A stretch of 64,000 nucleotides of DNA from Candidatus Cottocaccamicrobium excrementipullorum (GTDB taxonomy: Bacteria; Bacillota; Clostridia; Lachnospirales; Lachnospiraceae): NCBI GenBank assembly GCA_018713255.1, contig DVFL01000009.1, positions 124,001 to 188,000 of the forward strand, written 5' to 3'. Of this stretch, positions 25,962 through 32,659 are shown piece after piece. The translations under genes and the position numbers were made by a program. The notes under the pieces are model-generated. The model was not told the origin of the DNA. It saw only the letters and a program-made list of their open reading frames with translations, and did no database searches. Position 1 is the stretch's first letter. Every line of letters starts with the position of its first letter.

Positions 25962-26858
25962 TTAAACAACAGGATTGATCAGCGAACCGATGCCTTCCAC
26001 CCGGCACTCCACCACATCTCCAGGTTTTAAGAATTTTGGCGGGGTAAAGCCCATGCCTGCGCCTGCCGGCGTTCCCATGGAGATAATGGTTCCTGCCTTC
26101 AGGGTCATGCCGGCAGAAAGCTCGCTGATGACATGGTCAATGCCGAAAATGAGAAGATCGGTATTGCTGTTTTGCCGAAGCTCTCCGTTGACGTAAGATT
26201 GGATGGAAAGCTTGGGAGGGTAGGAAACGCTGTCAGCAGTAAGAATGCAGGGCCCCATGGGAAGGAAGCCGTCCAGGCTCTTGGCAAAATACCATTGTTT
26301 ATGGCGGGTTTGAAGATTCCTGGCGCTGACGTCATTGATGATGGTGTAGCCAAAAACATAATCCTTGGCCTGGTGGGCAGGAACGTTTTTCGCATCTTTG
26401 CGGATGATCACCGCAAGCTCCGCTTCATAATCCAGGCTGTCTACCAGATCGCTGTGGCTGGGGATGGCCTGGCCGCAGGCTGAGGCTTCATTGGTCCGCT
26501 TGGAAAAATAAATGGCGTAGGGACGCTGACCGTTGAATTCTTCCTTTTTGTAGCGGGCCGATTCTTCTGCATGGGCCATGTAGTTAATGCCAAGACAGAT
26601 CACATCCTGAGTGGGATGAGGAATGGGAGCCAAAAGCTTTACTTCCTTAATCGGAGCAGCGCCGAAAACCTTGTCGGGGGTTTGGGCTGCGCCCCAGGCG
26701 ATCCGCTGCATTTCGCCTTCGCTGACTTCAGCGATCAGATGGAGCATATCCGGATAATCCACTTCAAAGGAACGGAGAGGATAGATCCAGCTCTCCTCCT
26801 GATTCATTACGCCCAGCATAGCCCGGGAACGTTCTACTTCATAAGTAACTAATTTCAT
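25962..26858 (-). CDS. Fumarylacetoacetate hydrolase family protein
   Basis: The 298-residue protein has the C-terminal FAH fold, with metal-binding and core motifs ICLGINYMAHAEES, LDYEAELAVIIRKDA, YTIINDVSARNLQ, AKSLDGFLPMGPCI and ISMGTPAGAGMGF. Members hydrolyse or decarboxylate beta-diketo or 2-keto acids in aromatic and sugar-acid breakdown; the substrate is not predictable. AGGAGGAG gives a strong ribosome binding site for the ATG at 26858. It is a single gene, divergent from the MBL-fold gene and convergent with the P-type ATPase with only 1 bp between the stop codons. Confidence 0.9.
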   Translation of the reverse strand: MKLVTYEVERSRAMLGVMNQEESWIYPLRSFEVDYPDMLHLIAEVSEGEMQRIAWGAAQTPDKVFGAAPIKEVKLLAPIPHPTQDVICLGINYMAHAEESARYKKEEFNGQRPYAIYFSKRTNEASACGQAIPSHSDLVDSLDYEAELAVIIRKDAKNVPAHQAKDYVFGYTIINDVSARNLQTRHKQWYFAKSLDGFLPMGPCILTADSVSYPPKLSIQSYVNGELRQNSNTDLLIFGIDHVISELSAGMTLKAGTIISMGTPAGAGMGFTPPKFLKPGDVVECRVEGIGSLINPVV

Positions 26859-26882
26859 ATGTATCTCCTCCTTGTATGTTTA

Positions 26883-26911
26883 ATCCTAGCACAAGAGAGG
26901 ATAATTTACAA
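26883..26911 (-). promoter_or_regulatory. Promoter of the FAH gene
   Basis: On the minus strand TTGTAA (26911-26906), a 17-bp spacer and TAGGAT (26888-26883) lie 25 bp before the start codon. Confidence 0.6.
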
Positions 26912-26963
26912 ATAGTACCTGCAGCACTTAAATTAATTAAGTATCGATATAAATATCTGTAAG

Positions 26964-26992
26964 TTGAAATGAGATCGGATAAAGAATATAAT
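26964..26992 (+). promoter_or_regulatory. Promoter of the MBL-fold gene
   Basis: TTGAAA (26964-26969), a 17-bp spacer and a perfect TATAAT (26987-26992) lie in an AT-rich region about 100 bp before the start. Confidence 0.75.
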
Positions 26993-27092
26993 TATTTTAT
27001 AAATAAAGCAGAAAAAAGAGAAGATTAGTTGTGAAAAATGCACTGAATTTCTCGCAGAATATGCAGAATGAAAAAGAAAAGGAGAGATGAAT

Positions 27093-27929
27093 ATGCCATT
27101 TCGTTGTACAAAACCCACCCCTCATCCAGTGGAAACGCTGGCCAGAAGACCTTGGGAGCTGGCGGTTAAGCCCTTTCAGGTATCCCCAAGAACTTGGTAT
27201 GTGGCAGGCCAGACCTGGGTTGGATGTTATTTGATTGATACAGGAGAAGGATTGATTCTTATTGACACGGCCATTGCAGAAAGCGTATATATGCTGGTGG
27301 ATTCCATCTACCGCATTGGCTATAAGCCGGAGGATATTAAGAAGATTCTTTTAAGCCATGCTCATTTTGATCATATTGCTGGCGCGGCGGCTATGAAGGC
27401 GTTGACGGGAGCACAGGTGTATATGTCCAGGGAGGATTATGAATTTTATCAGAAATGCCCGGAGGAAACCATGGAACTGGATCCCAATGCTCATGTTCAG
27501 AATTTTGAGGCAGATGCTTTTTATTCCGATGACGAGCCGGTGAAGCTGGGAGATATTGCCGTTAAAACCATGCTGACTCCAGGTCATACCATTGGGTGCA
27601 CCAGTTTCTTCTGGGAGGAGAAGAATCCGGTTAATGGACAGACTTATGTGGTTGCCATGCATGGAGGCGTAGGAGCCAATACCATGAATGATGATTATTA
27701 TGCCTCCAGCAAGTATCTGACTCCCGATTTGCGGGACCGTTTCCTGGCGGATGAGAAGAAGCTGGCAGCTATTCATGTGGATATTGCTCTTCCCAGCCAT
27801 CCAAATCAGATCGAGATTATGGACAGGGCGGGCCAGTATACTCATGAAAGCCAGCCTTATCTGGATGATACTGTATGGGCGGATTTCCTTCACGAAAGGG
27901 TTCGTCAGGTTAAGGCATTGATGAAATAA
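27093..27929 (+). CDS. MBL-fold metallohydrolase, subclass B3 beta-lactamase-like
   Basis: The 278-residue protein has the metallo-beta-lactamase zinc motif SHAHFDHIAGAA, a second ligand block LTPGHTIGCTSFFW and a late histidine in LPSHPNQIEIM, spaced as in the subclass B3 branch. No signal peptide is visible, unlike true B3 beta-lactamases, which are exported, so a cytoplasmic housekeeping hydrolase is more likely than antibiotic resistance. I set the start at 27093 because GGAGAG (27081-27086) is 6 nt upstream; the in-frame ATG at 27087 abuts that site. It is a single gene with its own promoter and terminator. Confidence 0.85.
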   Translation: MPFRCTKPTPHPVETLARRPWELAVKPFQVSPRTWYVAGQTWVGCYLIDTGEGLILIDTAIAESVYMLVDSIYRIGYKPEDIKKILLSHAHFDHIAGAAAMKALTGAQVYMSREDYEFYQKCPEETMELDPNAHVQNFEADAFYSDDEPVKLGDIAVKTMLTPGHTIGCTSFFWEEKNPVNGQTYVVAMHGGVGANTMNDDYYASSKYLTPDLRDRFLADEKKLAAIHVDIALPSHPNQIEIMDRAGQYTHESQPYLDDTVWADFLHERVRQVKALMK

Positions 27930-27936
27930 CAGTTAA

Positions 27937-27976
27937 GGGAAGAGGCGGCGCAAAAAGAGCCGTCTCTTCCCTGTTT
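27937..27976 (+). terminator. Terminator after the MBL-fold gene
   Basis: GGGAAGAGGCGGC pairs with GCCGTCTCTTCCC (one G-U pair). The following TGTTT is a short U-run, so strength is uncertain. Confidence 0.65.
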
Positions 27977-28010
27977 AAAGACCATCTGGATTAGAGGTCA
28001 GATCCCAATC

Positions 28011-28550
28011 TTAATAGTTCTCAACCTTGCGCTCGAAATAAGCTTTCGGGTGAGCGCAGCAAGGACAAATCTCAGGAGCTTCCTCGCCTTCATAAATGTA
28101 TCCGCAGTTGCGGCATTTCCAGCCTAAGGGAGCATCGCCTTTAAAGGTTTTATCTGCTTTCAGGCTTTCCAGCAGCTTTCTGTAGCGTCTTTCATGAGCG
28201 GCCTCAACCTTAGCGACCAGTTCAAATTTCAGGGCAAGTTCAGGGAAGCCTTCTTCTCTGGCTTCTCTGGCCATTCTGGCGTACATGTCGGTCCACTCAT
28301 AGTTTTCTCCTGCAGCTGCATCGGCAAGATTTTCATCAGGAGTGCCAATACCTCCGTGAAGTTCCTTAAACCACATTTTTGCATGTTCTTTTTCCTGGTC
28401 TGCAGTTTCAAGATAGAGGGCCGCCATCTGTTCGTACCCTGCTTTTTTTGCTGCGGAGGCGTAGAAGGTATATTTATTTCTGGCTTCAGATTCGCCGGCA
28501 AATGCAGCTTTTAGATTCTGCTCTGTTTTTGTTCCGCTGTATTTTGACAT
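28011..28550 (-). CDS. rbr: Rubrerythrin
   Basis: Rubrerythrin reduces hydrogen peroxide to water in anaerobes. The 179-residue protein has an N-terminal ferritin-like diiron domain (residues 1-140; [47 protein letters not shown] carry the Glu/His ligands) and a C-terminal rubredoxin-type iron site ([17 protein letters not shown]). AAGGAGG precedes the ATG. It lies downstream of the reverse rubrerythrin on the same strand but is separated by a terminator and a repeat-rich spacer. No PerR box is visible just upstream, unlike its neighbour. Confidence 0.95.
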   Translation of the reverse strand: MSKYSGTKTEQNLKAAFAGESEARNKYTFYASAAKKAGYEQMAALYLETADQEKEHAKMWFKELHGGIGTPDENLADAAAGENYEWTDMYARMAREAREEGFPELALKFELVAKVEAAHERRYRKLLESLKADKTFKGDAPLGWKCRNCGYIYEGEEAPEICPCCAHPKAYFERKVENY

Positions 28551-28583
28551 AAAATCCTCCTTTTACAGATGAAATTGGCCGAA

Positions 28584-28777
28584 CCCGCTGCCTCCTGCTT
28601 TTGCGGGAATTAGCAGCGGGATAGTAAACCATCATGTGCCGCCTATTGGGCGGCGGATTTTCAGAGTAAACCTTCATGCGCCGGCGGGCGACGCGCCAGC
28701 GATTCCGCAAAAGTCTGGCGGCGCAATGGGCATCCCTGAATGCATGCCGCCTATTCGGCGGCGGATTTTAGAGTAAA
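28584..28777. repeat. Hairpin-rich intergenic repeat cluster (REP/MITE-like)
   Basis: Four hairpins lie in about 200 bp. Two direct repeats, 28638-28670 and 28746-28777, share a GCCGCC-TATT-GGCGGC stem-loop and the tail GGATTTT-AGAGTAAA. Between and beside them are an 8-bp hairpin CCCGCTGC/GCAGCGGG (28584-28620) and CGCCAG/CTGGCG (28694-28720), whose loops carry similar CTTTTGCGG sequence in opposite orientation. The arrangement is GC-rich, noncoding, and looks like nested dispersed repeat units rather than a single terminator. Confidence 0.75.
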
Positions 28778-28815
28778 AAGAAAGGGACTGCAGTTTGAAA
28801 TTTGCTGCAGTCCCC
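28773..28815 (-). terminator. Reverse rubrerythrin terminator
   Basis: GGGACTGCAG (28784-28793) pairs with CTGCAGTCCC (28805-28814); on the minus strand TTTCTTTTT follows. Confidence 0.88.
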
Positions 28816-28821
28816 GGAGAG

Positions 28822-29373
28822 TTAGCCGAAATATCTCTTTAATAAGCCCTGGAATGCACAGCCGTGACGAGCTTCGTCCTTAGCCATCTCATGAACGGTG
28901 TCATGGATTGCATCCAGATTTGCTTTCTTGGCACGAAGCGCCAGATCGAACTTGCCTGCGGTAGCGCCGTTCTCGGCAGCAACACGAAGCTCAAGGTTCT
29001 TCTTGGTGCTGGTGGTAACTACTTCGCCTAACAGTTCAGCAAATTTTGCAGCATGCTCAGCTTCCTCAAAAGCAGCGGTCTTATAATACTCGCCGATCTC
29101 AGGATAGCCTTCACGATATGCCTGACGGGACATTGCCAGATACATTCCTACCTCGGAGCACTCGCCCTCGAAGTTTGCACGTAAATCTTTGATGATATCT
29201 TCGCTGACGCCCTCAGCTTTTCCAACACCGATCTCATGCTGGCAAGCCCAGGTCATTTCCTCATCTTCCTGAAGTTTGAACTTGGAAGCAGGAGCCTTAC
29301 ATACTGGACAAGCCTCCGGCGCATTCTCGCCCTCATAGATATAGCCGCATACTGTACATACCCACTTTTTCAT
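28822..29373 (-). CDS. Reverse rubrerythrin (NADH peroxidase type)
   Basis: The 183-residue protein has the domains of rubrerythrin in reverse order: the rubredoxin site is N-terminal ([21 protein letters not shown]; residues 6-30) and the diiron domain follows (about 50-183, [53 protein letters not shown]). This matches the clostridial reverse rubrerythrins, which reduce peroxide with electrons from NADH via rubredoxin. A strong promoter with a PerR-type palindrome just downstream of its -10 indicates peroxide induction. It is followed by its own terminator. Confidence 0.93.
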   Translation of the reverse strand: MKKWVCTVCGYIYEGENAPEACPVCKAPASKFKLQEDEEMTWACQHEIGVGKAEGVSEDIIKDLRANFEGECSEVGMYLAMSRQAYREGYPEIGEYYKTAAFEEAEHAAKFAELLGEVVTTSTKKNLELRVAAENGATAGKFDLALRAKKANLDAIHDTVHEMAKDEARHGCAFQGLLKRYFG

Positions 29374-29441
29374 GTCTGTCGTCTCCTTTTCTTTTTGATA
29401 TATAGTCTTTTAGGTTCATCAATATTTCTGGTAATCAAAAA

Positions 29442-29490
29442 CAGTAATGATTACTGAAATTAATGTATCATATCCCAGCCCTGATGTCAA
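29442..29490 (-). promoter_or_regulatory. Reverse rubrerythrin promoter with PerR box
   Basis: On the minus strand TTGACA (29490-29485), a 17-bp spacer and TACATT (29467-29462) are followed 5 bp later by the 7-1-7 palindrome CAGTAATGATTACTG (29442-29456), which fits a PerR/Fur-family operator overlapping the transcription start. Confidence 0.8.
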
Positions 29491-29504
29491 GTGGTTTGGG
29501 AAAA

Positions 29505-29954
29505 TTATTGAGGATTTTTCTCTTCTGCATCAGGGGACAGCAAAAGATCATAAGGCGAATCACTGTATCCTGCATCCATACAGGCGCTGCAGATGCCGAA
29601 GAAGGTGGTGGTGTGGCCTTCGATTTTTCCGCTGTAGGAGCGCTGGGCCAGAGAGTTGATCTCTTCTACGGGAAGCATGGGCAGATCACTTACCTGATGG
29701 CAGCATCGGCAGATAAAATGATAATGATTAGAAGTATTGCTGTCAAAATGATCGGCGCCGTCGCCGAAATTTAGTTTTTGGATCTCACCAAGCTCTACTA
29801 AAAGGTTTAAGTTCCGGTATACTGTGCCTAAGCTGATGTTGGGAAACTCTTCCCGAATGCTGGCGTAAAGGGCGTCAGCAGTGGGATGATCCGTGCGTCT
29901 GGCAAGAGCCAGTTTAATTGATTCACGCTGTCTGCTGTATTTTATGGTTTTCAT
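29505..29954 (-). CDS. perR: Peroxide-responsive repressor PerR (Fur family)
   Basis: The 149-residue protein aligns with Bacillus PerR at a constant offset. The regulatory metal ligands are H23, D71, H77, H79 and D90, and the structural zinc cysteines are C82, C85, C122 and C125. Asp at position 90, where Fur has Glu, and the HYH motif support PerR rather than Fur. The N-terminal winged helix spans about residues 5-75. Oxidation of the metal-site histidines by peroxide would release DNA. Operators upstream of both this gene and the reverse rubrerythrin imply autoregulation and direct control of peroxide defence. Confidence 0.92.
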   Translation of the reverse strand: MKTIKYSRQRESIKLALARRTDHPTADALYASIREEFPNISLGTVYRNLNLLVELGEIQKLNFGDGADHFDSNTSNHYHFICRCCHQVSDLPMLPVEEINSLAQRSYSGKIEGHTTTFFGICSACMDAGYSDSPYDLLLSPDAEEKNPQ

Positions 29955-29977
29955 AGGGCCTCCTTTCCACTATAATT

Positions 29978-30027
29978 ATAGTAATGATTACTATTAACAG
30001 TATACTGAAAAAAAGACCCTGTGTCAA
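29978..30027 (-). promoter_or_regulatory. perR promoter with PerR box
   Basis: On the minus strand TTGACA (30027-30022), a 17-bp spacer and TATACT (30004-29999) are followed 4 bp later by the 8-1-8 palindrome ATAGTAATGATTACTAT (29978-29994). The core is identical to the box before the reverse rubrerythrin. Confidence 0.85.
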
Positions 30028-30041
30028 TCCGGAAATTACGA

Positions 30042-30770
30042 TTAGAGAACTCGTTCAAGCGCTGGAATAAAGGAGAGGAGTTTTTCTAAGCTGGTGTTTA
30101 CCACCAGTTCTTCCGGGAAATTTATTTCTTCCATCAGTTCCAATGCCCGGCTGTGATTTCCCACATCAGATGAGATGTGGGCATCGCTTCCCAAGATGAC
30201 CGGGACCTCTTCTTCCATGCATAATTTCAGCATCTGGACATAGGCTTCTCTGGCCCCGGCACAGCGGACGCTTCTGGGATGGAGGGAGGAGCTGTTTACC
30301 TCAAGAAGTTTTTTGTATTTTTTCGCCCCTTTTACCAGCTCCGGGTAATGGATAGGGTAGCGTTTATCATCGGGATGACCGATGATTTGTACGTAGGGAT
30401 TTTTCATCACGTTTAAATAAGCCTGGGTATTTTCATCTGGAGTTCCGGGGCGGAAGCAGGGGGTGTGCAGGCTGGCGATGGAATAGTCGAGAAGTTTCAG
30501 GGTGGATTCCTCCAGATCCACTTTTCCAGAAACGTCTAAAATATTTAGTTCTGCGCCCATAAGTACCTTAACGCCGTAAACTTGGTCAGGGATTACCCGG
30601 AAATTAATAAAGTGAAAGGGGTGGGGACCGCCGGGCATTTTAGGGCCGTGGTCGGAGCAGCCGTAGAGAACCAGATTTTTGTCAGATGCCGCCTGAATCA
30701 TTTCATAGAGTGAGTTGTAAGCGTGGCCGCTGGCTGCGGTATGGGTATGAAGATCCAGAATATCGTTCAT
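30042..30770 (-). CDS. PHP-domain phosphoesterase (YcdX-like)
   Basis: The 242-residue protein has PHP-family metal motifs: DLHTHTA near the start, GCSDHGPKMPG, GAELNI, SLHTPC, IGHPDD and GSDAHISSDVG. This is the layout of the YcdX-like zinc phosphatases, whose natural substrate is unclear. The frame extends upstream to 30836, but MNDILDLHTHTA at 30770 follows GGAGG at acceptable spacing and matches family length. A good promoter lies 100 bp upstream. It runs toward perR, which has its own promoter, so cotranscription is possible but not needed. Confidence 0.88.
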   Translation of the reverse strand: MNDILDLHTHTAASGHAYNSLYEMIQAASDKNLVLYGCSDHGPKMPGGPHPFHFINFRVIPDQVYGVKVLMGAELNILDVSGKVDLEESTLKLLDYSIASLHTPCFRPGTPDENTQAYLNVMKNPYVQIIGHPDDKRYPIHYPELVKGAKKYKKLLEVNSSSLHPRSVRCAGAREAYVQMLKLCMEEEVPVILGSDAHISSDVGNHSRALELMEEINFPEELVVNTSLEKLLSFIPALERVL

Positions 30771-30868
30771 TGCGATTTTCCTCCATTCTATTGTAAGCCT
30801 TCCCGCCCCGAGATTCATGGTGCCGCTGCAGTCCATGCCTGGGGAACAAGAACGCTGTTGTTATCTTG

Positions 30869-30897
30869 AGTATAAAGTTTTGAGAAAAAAATGTCCA
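30869..30897 (-). promoter_or_regulatory. Promoter of the PHP gene
   Basis: On the minus strand TGGACA (30897-30892), a 17-bp spacer and TATACT (30874-30869). Confidence 0.7.
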
Positions 30898-30960
30898 GAA
30901 GACTTTCTTAAGGGAGGAGGAGAGTGGTGGTTTGGGCTTTTGTTTTAAGCGGGTTTGTGC

Positions 30961-30966
30961 TATGAT
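30961..30966 (+). promoter_or_regulatory. -10 element for the S1-domain gene
   Basis: TATGAT preceded by TGTGC (an extended -10 context) lies 31 bp before the start codon. The -35 region is weak. Confidence 0.45.
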
Positions 30967-30997
30967 AAAGAAAGTCAAAAAGGAAGGAGTGAAGGAC

Positions 30998-31936
30998 ATG
31001 AGTGAAGAGACGAAACTCGAAGAAACAGCTGCTCTTTTGCAGGAGAAGCAGGAGACCATGGCAGACTACGAGGCTGAGCTGGAAGCTTCGTTTAAATCCA
31101 TAAAGGAAGGGGATATCCTCACCGGTACGGTAATCAGCGTGGATGAGAATCAGGTGATTCTGGATCTGAAGTATTACGCGGAAGGCATTATTGCAAAAGA
31201 AGACCTTTCTAATGATCCGGACTTTGACCTTGTGGCGGAGATACATCCCGGAGATGAAATTCAGGCCACTGTGGTGAAGACGGATGACGGAGAAGGAAAT
31301 ATTGTTCTTTCCCGCAAGGAAGCCAATGATGTTCTGGCCTGGGAGCGGTTTAAGCAGATGCTGGAAGACCGCACCGTGGTGAACGTTAAAATTGCCGAGA
31401 TTGTAAAAGGCGGTGCTGTGGCTTACCTGGATGGCGTACGGGGATTTATCCCTGCTTCTAAGCTGGCAGCGGAGTATGTGGAAAATCTGGAGGAGTGGCT
31501 GGGAAAAACGATTCCCGTTACGGTTATTACAGCAGATGAGGAGAAGCATCGCCTGGTGCTTTCTGGCCGTGAGGTAGCCAGAGAAAAGCTGGCTGACGAA
31601 CGCCGCAAGAAGGTAGCAAAATGCCAGATAGGCGCTGTGGTAGAGGGAACGGTGGAAAGCCTTAAGGATTACGGCGCGTTCGTTACATTGGAAAACGGTT
31701 TAACCGGCCTTCTTCATATTTCGCAGATCAGCAATCAGCGGATTAAACATCCTGGGGTAGTGCTTAAGGAAGGACAGACGGTAAAAGTGAAGATTCTGTC
31801 TGCAGAGAACGGACGGATCAGCCTGTCCATGAAGGCGGTGGAGCCTGAGGATGAACCGGAAGAAGTATTTGACTACAAAGAAAGCGGGGAAGCTACCACA
31901 GGTCTTGGGGTCCTGCTGAAAGGATTAAAATTATAA
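30998..31936 (+). CDS. S1 RNA-binding domain protein (ribosomal protein S1-like)
   Basis: The 312-residue protein carries three S1 domains at about residues 36-105, 120-187 and 203-272; the last is most canonical (GAVVEGTVESLKDYGAFVTL, GLLHISQIS, VKVKILSAENGRISLS). This is the short S1-like form of Firmicutes, thought to bind mRNA or ribosomes, and shorter than the six-domain proteobacterial S1. I set the start at 30998, after AGGAAGGAG; a longer frame begins at 30932 but would overlap the -10. An acidic tail ends the protein. The alarmone synthetase gene follows after 19 bp. Confidence 0.88.
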   Translation: MSEETKLEETAALLQEKQETMADYEAELEASFKSIKEGDILTGTVISVDENQVILDLKYYAEGIIAKEDLSNDPDFDLVAEIHPGDEIQATVVKTDDGEGNIVLSRKEANDVLAWERFKQMLEDRTVVNVKIAEIVKGGAVAYLDGVRGFIPASKLAAEYVENLEEWLGKTIPVTVITADEEKHRLVLSGREVAREKLADERRKKVAKCQIGAVVEGTVESLKDYGAFVTLENGLTGLLHISQISNQRIKHPGVVLKEGQTVKVKILSAENGRISLSMKAVEPEDEPEEVFDYKESGEATTGLGVLLKGLKL

Positions 31937-31955
31937 GAATTAGCGAGGTACGGGA

Positions 31956-32627
31956 TTGGATAATATTCTGAAACTTAAGGAGCAGGCGGATGAATGGAGC
32001 GATACCATGTTCCTCTACGAATCCGCCCTGAAGCAGATGACCATGAAAGCAGAAATGCTGAATGACGAATTCCTTCACCGGTATCGGGACAATCCCATTG
32101 AACACATTAAGTCCAGGCTGAAAACTGCCGAAAGCATTGTCCGCAAACTGAAAAATGATGGATATGAAGTGACCATTGAGAACATGAAAAACCATCTAAG
32201 CGATATTGCGGGAGTGCGGATTATTTGCTCCTACACCTCGGATATTTACACCATCGCCGATATGCTGGGACGGCAGGAGGACGTTACCGTTCTCTATGTA
32301 AAGGATTATATCCGCCGCCCAAAGCCTAACGGCTATAAAAGCTATCATATGGTGGTATCGGTCCCTGTGTATTTGTCTGACGGACGAAGAGACGTAAGAG
32401 TAGAAGTGCAGATCCGTTCGGTAGCCATGGATTTCTGGGCCAGTCTTGAGCATAAAATCGCCTACAAGTTTGAAGGCGATGCGCCAGAGGCTTTGCTTAA
32501 GGATTTAAAAGCCTGCGCCGATATGGTAGACATGCTGGATAATAAAATGTACTCCTTGAACAAGGCGATTCTGGCTATTGCTGAGGAGCGGAAGCAGGAA
32601 AGAGGGGAGTCAACATCAGGCAGATAA
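31956..32627 (+). CDS. Small alarmone synthetase (RelQ/YjbM-like GTP pyrophosphokinase)
   Basis: The 223-residue single-domain protein makes (p)ppGpp from ATP and GDP/GTP, without the hydrolase and regulatory domains of long RelA/SpoT proteins. Diagnostic motifs are RLKTAESIVRKL, DIAGVRIICSYTSDIY, YIRRPKPNGYKSYHMVV, VEVQIRSVAMDFWASLEHK. A C-terminal helical region fits the tetramerising tail of RelQ. The start is a TTG at 31956, with GAGGT (31945-31949) 6 nt upstream and no better codon. It sits between the S1-like gene and the GDPD gene in a probable operon, linking translation and stress response. Confidence 0.92.
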   Translation: MDNILKLKEQADEWSDTMFLYESALKQMTMKAEMLNDEFLHRYRDNPIEHIKSRLKTAESIVRKLKNDGYEVTIENMKNHLSDIAGVRIICSYTSDIYTIADMLGRQEDVTVLYVKDYIRRPKPNGYKSYHMVVSVPVYLSDGRRDVRVEVQIRSVAMDFWASLEHKIAYKFEGDAPEALLKDLKACADMVDMLDNKMYSLNKAILAIAEERKQERGESTSGR

Positions 32628-32659
32628 AAGGAATCATTGAGACAATCCGGCTGAATTTT

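Noticed and set aside
27093-27929. A true B3 metallo-beta-lactamase resistance gene
   Set aside because: No export signal and housekeeping context; only the fold and metal motifs are supported.
28486-28710. 74-residue minus-strand ORF across the repeat cluster
   Set aside because: It runs from the hairpin repeats into the rubrerythrin gene out of frame and has no ribosome binding site.
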